In this document: positions 58,601-64,000 of the stretch, piece by piece
Layout of the letters: each line of letters starts with the position of its first letter
Position numbering within the stretch: position 1 is the stretch's first letter
Source of the DNA: Larix kaempferi
Taxonomy: Eukaryota; Streptophyta; Pinopsida; Pinales; Pinaceae
Assembly (NCBI GenBank): GCA_027924585.1
Contig: BSBM01000865.1
Span: 5,507,001 to 5,571,000, forward strand
Length of the DNA stretch: 64,000 nt
Reading direction: 5' to 3'
Notes under the pieces: generated by a model
The model's input: only the letters and a program-made list of their open reading frames with translations
The model's database searches: none
Told to the model about the DNA's origin: nothing
Translations under genes and position numbers: made by a program

Positions 58601-59903
58601 ATATTTCCATGCGGTGGGTCGAGACTCTATAGTCTCACGAGGACTCCCAATAATTGATAATCAATTAAAATCATCATAAGGATATCCCATTTATGATATT
58701 AATGCATAGTTCAATCTTGTCAAAATGCCATATTAATCCATGCTTTCAATTATTGTTTTGGAAAACCATAATACTCGGATCAACAATCATTACAAACATT
58801 ACAATAGATGATATTCTTATTATTGTTGCTAAATAAGAACTCCTATTATATATAGAAGAAGTTGTGTATGATTTTTCATAATGGCTAATCCTTATATCAT
58901 TCTTCTAATAATTAAAAACCCTAGAATGATGTCTTTAATAGCTTGTTTATCATTCAACAAACTTGCTTGGTCAATAGCATTCAAGTTTGAGACTTGGAGT
59001 CTGTTTCAAACATAGATCATATGTTAAATTATTATAAAAAGTGCCAAAGGGGTAGTTATCAAGTAAATCAATACTATTTGCAACTGGTCACTAAAATTTA
59101 TAGCCTAGACTAATGTGAAAGAATAAGAGATACATTATCTCTATCATTCTCTAAGTTACTGTAGAGATGTAGAGCATAAATAAGTGACGTTTCTATATTG
59201 AGATAGCATTGCAAGGATGAGTAAAAACTTGTTATTGCTTCATGATGGAACTTTAACTGGTAGATATCAAATTATGCAACTCATAGTTATTGGCTTAAGA
59301 AAGAATAGACCTGTGTTATCCTTAATACACAACGTGTTCAATCAAGTATGATAATGGAAACAAAGAGCAGATTTCAAATAAAGCAACTCCTTAAATTTTA
59401 AACAATAGAAGACACGTATCGACAAGACATAGTAATATCTTTAATTCCCAAGCTGTACAATTAAAGTGTAAAACAAAACATGTTCTGAATTTTTAACTGG
59501 GCATGATGCAAAAGGATTCTACCTTAAAAAGCTTGATAAACCTGGTCAGCATGCCTATACTTTTTCACTGAATGAGATGGTACAACTAAATTGACTTATG
59601 ATGCTTTAAAGGTTATTGCGGCGACCTGACATTACCTGTGTATCTGTAAGAGAAGCAAAATCTGTTGCATTAGCTCGAAAGCTAAGTAAGCCAGTCCATC
59701 ATGGCAATTCCACCTTGCGGTTGAAAAAAAAAAAAAAAACAGCAACAGTTAAGAAACTCATAATAACATTTAAAGTATAACAGAGACCTTTCAGACACAC
59801 TTACAATCACGTAAGTTAAACAGACAGTTAAATGAATGCATTTAATAACATTTATTGCTATCTTAAAAATTTTAAAATTTTCAGAAATTTTTGGTTTTTT
59901 ACA
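55635..59903 (+). repeat. 5' LTR of gypsy element, 4.27 kb
   Basis: Begins tgtcacatacccc and ends aca, two bases before the primer site. Much longer than most plant gypsy LTRs. No protein domain was found in it. It holds six AAACCCTA telo-box-type motifs on the plus strand (56760, 57004, 57223, 57672, 58194, 58916) and one on the minus strand (56599), plus an A-run near 59725. The second LTR is outside the window. Confidence 0.75.
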
Positions 59904-59905
59904 TG

Positions 59906-59921
59906 TGATATCAGAGCATGG
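59906..59921 (+). other. Primer-binding site, initiator tRNA-Met type
   Basis: tgatatcagagcatgg; matches the tRNA-iMet site at 11 of the first 12 bases. Confidence 0.7.
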
Positions 59922-60133
59922 TTCATACACTAGGCCTTGATATGGCTCAACTAGTTTCCGCAGAACAGTGCCAATGAAAAGAAAAATTTATATATATATA
60001 TCATGTACCAACTTGTATTTTCTGTTTTATAAAGACAGAGCAGAAAAATTTTCTTTTCTGAATCTAACAGGCAGGTATTGAAAAGCTAGGAGAATATGCT
60101 GAGGAGGAATCTCCAAACACTGCGACAAGACAT

Positions 60134-61330
60134 ATGTCGAGAGAACCTGTGACAGAGGAGGTAATTGCTCACTCCTCGGAACTGATGCATACCATAAAAG
60201 GTTTAAAGATGGAGATAGAAACAGTCAAGAAGGATAATGAAAGGATTCTGAAAACTCAAGAGCAGCTAAATCAATTATTGATAGAAAAATTTCAGACAGA
60301 AGGAAGGAGCAAAAGAGCTGACTCAGAAGAAGCTAGTCATCAAAGAGGGTCTAAAAGGATGAAACCAGCTAAATCTGAAAGCAGTTCATCATCTGAAGAA
60401 AGAAGGGAACAACACAGCTATCGCACTACTAGTCACAGCAGTGAAGCTGAGTTGCATAACAGAAAGAAAAAGTACAGACCTTACGAAGAGATTTTCGGGG
60501 AGTTTAAGAAAATAAAACCCCTAACTTTCAACGGAGAATCTGAAACAGGAGAAGAGGCAGAATCCTGGTTATCCGGGATGAGAAAATATTTTCAGATTTA
60601 CAACTATTCAAATCAGCTGAAGGCACGAATGGCCATCTACAACCTTTCTGAAAAGGCGGACATATGGTGGAAAGACCTGAAAAGGGTCAAGGGGATCAAA
60701 GAAAAAGAAGTCAATTGGAGTATTTTAAAAGATACTTCAAAAAGAAATTTCTGTCTGAACAATACTATGAAGAGAGGGCCAAGGAATTTTATGAATTGAA
60801 GCTAGGATCTATGACTACGAAGGACTTAAATAGTAAGTTCTTAAGTCTGTTAAGATATGTGCCGTATTTTGTTGAAGAGAAACCTAAAATACAGCGGTTT
60901 CTTAGCTGCCTGCCATATCATATCAAGGACAGAATCGAATATGATAACCCCAAAACTCTAGAAGAAGCTATGCGAAAGGCTAATTTCTGTTTTGAACAGA
61001 ATAAAAAGAAAGAAGGGATAGCCAACTGGAAGGCTAAAAAGAACAGCAATCAGCTTGAGTACAAGAAAAAGGAGTTTGTACCCCAGAAAAATTTCAAGAA
61101 AAACAAGAACGGAAACCATTTTAATGGTAAAAGCTTCCAGGGAAACAAAAATGGAGCTGCTAATCATTCCAACAATTTCAAGGGCAGCAAAGAGACTTCT
61201 AACAATCATGGAAATTACACTAAGAATTTTGAACGAAAGGAGCCTGTTAAGTGCTGGGAATGCAATGGCCCACACTATGCTTCAGTTTTCCCAAATCGAA
61301 AGAAACCAATCAGCAATATTCATACTATAC
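60134..61330 (+). pseudogene. Gypsy Gag (one frameshift)
   Basis: 60134-60799 encodes a helical, coiled-coil-like N terminus (ELMHTIKGLKMEIETVKKDN), a Ser/Glu-rich linker and the gag domain (EEAESWLSGMRKYFQIYNYS, then [17 protein letters not shown]). A one-base shift near 60715-60725 moves to the frame of 60664-62553, which continues with the rest of gag ([20 protein letters not shown]) and an Asn/Lys-rich region. The zinc knuckle ([13 protein letters not shown]) has Phe in place of its last Cys. Gag and Pol then read on in one frame. Confidence 0.85.
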
Positions 61331-64000
61331 AAGATGAAATGACTGTTGGAGACTTTGCAGGGACTATGCCCCGAATCAATGTAGCGTTGGAGAACCGCCA
61401 AGCTGACTATCAAACTTCCATGGTGGAAGTAGGAGGTATGATTAACAAAACCCCTGTAACTATTTTAATAGATCCAGGTGCTAGCCTTAGTTATATTTCA
61501 CCACATATAGTAGAAAAATGTAATCTGACTGTTGAAAGATTTGATAACTCTTGGTCAGTACAACTAGCCACTGGGGCAAAAAGGAAGGTGAATTGTTATG
61601 TTAAAGAATGTACTTTAGATATGAATGATTTTCAAACTACTGTTAAATTAAATATTCTGCCACTTGGCTCGTATGACATACTTATTGGTATGGACTGGTT
61701 AGAACAACATAGGGTGGTTTTAAATTGTTTCGACAAAACTTTTAGGTGTGTAAATAATAATGGACAACCTGTAACTGTTAGGGGTATTCCTAGGAAAACA
61801 GTAGTCAGGCAGATTTCTGCTTTACAACTTAAAAGGGCAGTCAGAAAAGGGTGCAAAGCCTATGCTGTAACTATTACAGATGAGACAGTTAAGTCTGAAA
61901 TTAGCAAGAAAACAGTAGAGGATATTCCTGTAGTAAATGATTTTATTGACGTTTTTCTGGAGGAAATACCAGGATTACCTCCCAAGAGAGAGCTGGATTT
62001 TACAGTTGAGCTAGTACCAGGTGCTGTACCCAGTTCAAAAGCTCCGTATCGTATGAATATTTTGGAGCTTAACGAATTAAAAACTCAGTTAAAGGAGTTA
62101 ATAGATAAGAATTACATTCGACCCAGTGTGTCCCCTTGGGGAGCACCAGTAATTTTTGTTAAAAAGAAGGACGGAACTATGCGACTTTGCATAGTTTACC
62201 GTCAACTGAACAAGATGACGATTAAAAACAGATATTCGTTGCCTCGCATAGATGATCTGTTTGATCAGCTACGTGGAGCTACGGTGTTCTCTAAGATAGA
62301 CCTGAGATCGAGTTATCATCAAGTGAGGATTAAAGAAGAAGACATTTTCAAAACAGCTTTCAGAACAAGGTATGGACATTACGAATTTGTCGTAATGCCA
62401 TTTGGGCTTACTAACGCCCCAGCCGTCTTTATGTGCCTAATGAACAACATAATGCATAAATACTTAGATAAATTTGTTGTTGTATTCATCGATGACATTT
62501 TAATTTATTCTAAGAATGAAAAGGAGCATAAAGAACACTTACGGATAGTCTGACAAGAACTACGAGAGCAGCAGCTCTTTGCGAAGTTCAGTAAGTGTGA
62601 CTTCTTCAAAGATGAAATCCAGTACTTAGGTCATGTAGTCACCAAGGAAGGGATTTTAGTTGATCCTGAAAATATCCGGGCAATCGAGGAATGGCCAGTA
62701 CCAAAAGACGTAACTGATGTTAGATCCTTCATGGGAATTACAGGTTACTATCGAAGGTTCATTGAAGGCTTTTCAAAAATAGCCAACCCAATTACTTCCT
62801 TACAAAAGAAAGGCAAAAAGTTTGATTGGAACGTGAAGTGTGAAGAAAGCTTTAAGAAATTAAAGAATTTATTAACAACTGCGCCTGTTCTAAGAATAGC
62901 AGATCCTAATAAGGATTTTGTAGTCTGCACCGACTCTTTTAATGATGGTCTAGGCGGAGTATTGACTCAGGATGGGCATGTCATTGCCTATGAGTCTAGG
63001 AAACTGAAGATTCATGAAAAGAATTATGCCACTTATGACTTAGAATTAGCTGCTGTTATTCATGCCTTAAAGATGTGGCGACACCACTTAATAGGCAGAA
63101 AATTTACTTTAATGACTGATAATAAGGGTTTGAAATACCTTTTGGACCAGCCTAATTTAAATGCAAGACAAGCCAGATGGTTTGCCTTCTTAAGTGAATA
63201 TGATTTCGAAATTCAGCACATAAAAGGGAAGGAAAATAAGGTGGCTGATGCTCTGAGCAGAAATGAAAGGCTGAATTTTATATCAGCTAGCAGCACTTAT
63301 ACCTCTGATTTGAATGAACAGTTGGCTGAAGGGATAAAATCACATGAAAATTATCAGCACTTACAAGCTATAGCTAAAGAAGCACCTACAGAAAGTTTGA
63401 TAAAGGGTTATAGTCTAAATGAAGATGGATTTTTATTGTTTAAAGACAGGCTGTATGTTCCGAATGCACCTAAAGTTAAACTGTTAATTCTGGATGAGGT
63501 TCATAAAACCCCTTACTCAGGACATCCAGGCTACCAGAAAACCATCACTATGTTGAGAAAATATTATTTTTGGCCTAATATGAAATCTCAAACAACTGAG
63601 TATATAGATAGATGTTTAGACTGTCAACAGGTAAAAACGGAACACCAGCATCGAGCTGGGTTATTGCAACCTTTGCCTATTCCTAATTGGAAGTGGGAAA
63701 TAATCAGCTTAGATTTCATTACGGGATTACCCAAAAATCAGCATCAGAATGATTCAATTATGGTGGTAGTAGATAAATTGAGTAAATCAGCACACTTTAT
63801 TCCTGTTAAAACCACTTACAAGGCTGCAAACATAGCTGATATCTTTCTGAAAGAGATTTTTCGGTTACATGGTGTCCCAAAAGTTATTATTTCAGACAGG
63901 GATCCTAAATTGACAGGAAATTTCTGGAATTCTTTGTTTAAAGGATTAAACACCACTTTGAATTTCAACACTTCTTTCCATCCTCAGACGGACGGACAAA
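61331..64000 (+). pseudogene. Gypsy Pol: protease, RT, RNase H, integrase (one stop, partial)
   Basis: Protease at about 61450: the active site reads LIDPGAS, with Pro where Ser or Thr is normal. RT from about 62100 has [29 protein letters not shown] and [11 protein letters not shown] (the catalytic Asp pair intact). A single TGA at 62551-62553 interrupts the RT; after it the same frame is open to the window end. RNase H: VVCTDSFNDGLGGVL, YDLELAAVIHALK and MTDNKGL. Integrase: an HHCC finger (His near 63500, then CLDCQQ at 63614), the core from 63690 (ISLDFITGLP, ISDRDPKLTGNFW), cut at HPQTDGQ. A chromovirus-like lineage is likely but not proven. Confidence 0.9.

Larger units (their letters stand above)
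43320..64000 (-). mobile_element. Ty1/copia element on minus strand, split by two nested LTR elements
   Basis: The host element reads right to left. Its own parts in the window are the 3' LTR (43320-44041), RNase H and RT (44344-45570), integrase (45580-46626), pre-integrase and part of protease (46733-47226), then the rest of protease and gag (55041-55634). The gaps are an LTR element at 47227-55040 and a gypsy element from 55635. The remaining gag start, primer site and 5' LTR must lie beyond the window end. Both guests entered after this Copia. Confidence 0.9.
55635..64000 (+). mobile_element. Ty3/gypsy element with 4.27 kb LTR, runs off window end
   Basis: Inserted in the Copia gag. The 5' LTR starts tgtcacatacccc at 55635 and ends ttttttaca at 59903. 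It is followed by a tRNA-iMet-type primer site and gag-pol in gypsy order (gag, protease, RT, RNase H, integrase). Only the 5' LTR and about 4.1 kb of the internal region are in the window. Coding damage is light: one frameshift and one stop, plus a few key residue changes. Confidence 0.9.

Noticed and set aside
56599-58924. AAACCCTA motifs as interstitial telomere sequence
   Set aside because: They are single dispersed motifs, not tandem arrays; the telo-box interpretation fits better.

Overview
The window looks like nuclear DNA from a plant with a large, repeat-rich genome. The evidence is plant-type Ty1/copia and Ty3/gypsy elements nested inside each other, a plant L1-type LINE with an RNase H domain, an Ac-like hAT element, one LTR of about 4.3 kb, and a plant-specific cell-cycle inhibitor gene family. 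A gymnosperm would fit the long LTRs and low gene density, but nothing in the sequence proves it. The only host genes I can support are three close copies of a SIAMESE-RELATED (SMR) cyclin-dependent-kinase inhibitor, all on the minus strand at 902-1396, 20684-21181 and 39727-40248.

The first 41.6 kb is a tandem triplication. Unit 1 starts at about 1, unit 2 at about 19805 and unit 3 at about 38845. Each carries the SMR gene, its downstream flank and a W-box/TGACGT-rich upstream region. Units 1 and 2 also share a decayed Copia element (14.0-18.7 kb and 28.2-31.4 kb), which therefore predates their duplication. Later insertions differ by unit. Unit 1 has a 7.2 kb LINE with an 18-bp target-site duplication (3541-10733) and a 615-bp foldback element (12876-13490). 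Unit 2 has a small inverted-repeat element (21619-21928), a 4.1 kb Ac/Ds-like hAT element (22352-26474) and a 6.3 kb Copia element (32313-38620). Unit 3 has a 263-bp insertion and is lost at about 41.59 kb.

From 41.6 to 43.3 kb there is unassigned DNA with four separate two-copy tandem duplications. From 43320 to the end of the window is a minus-strand Copia element broken by two later insertions. The first is a 7.8 kb LTR element (47227-55040) that has gag, a tRNA-Asp primer site and a long accessory ORF but no pol; it sits exactly in the protease active-site codons of the Copia host. The second is a Ty3/gypsy element with a 4.27 kb 5' LTR (55635-59903) and a nearly open gag-pol that runs off the window end.

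The leading candidate for something undescribed is the pol-less LTR element with its accessory ORF (51181-53542). The SMR triplication with its duplicated W-box module is the main host-gene story. Almost all transposon coding regions are broken, and many of the stops are TAG where Gln (CAG) is expected, as cytosine-methylation decay would produce.
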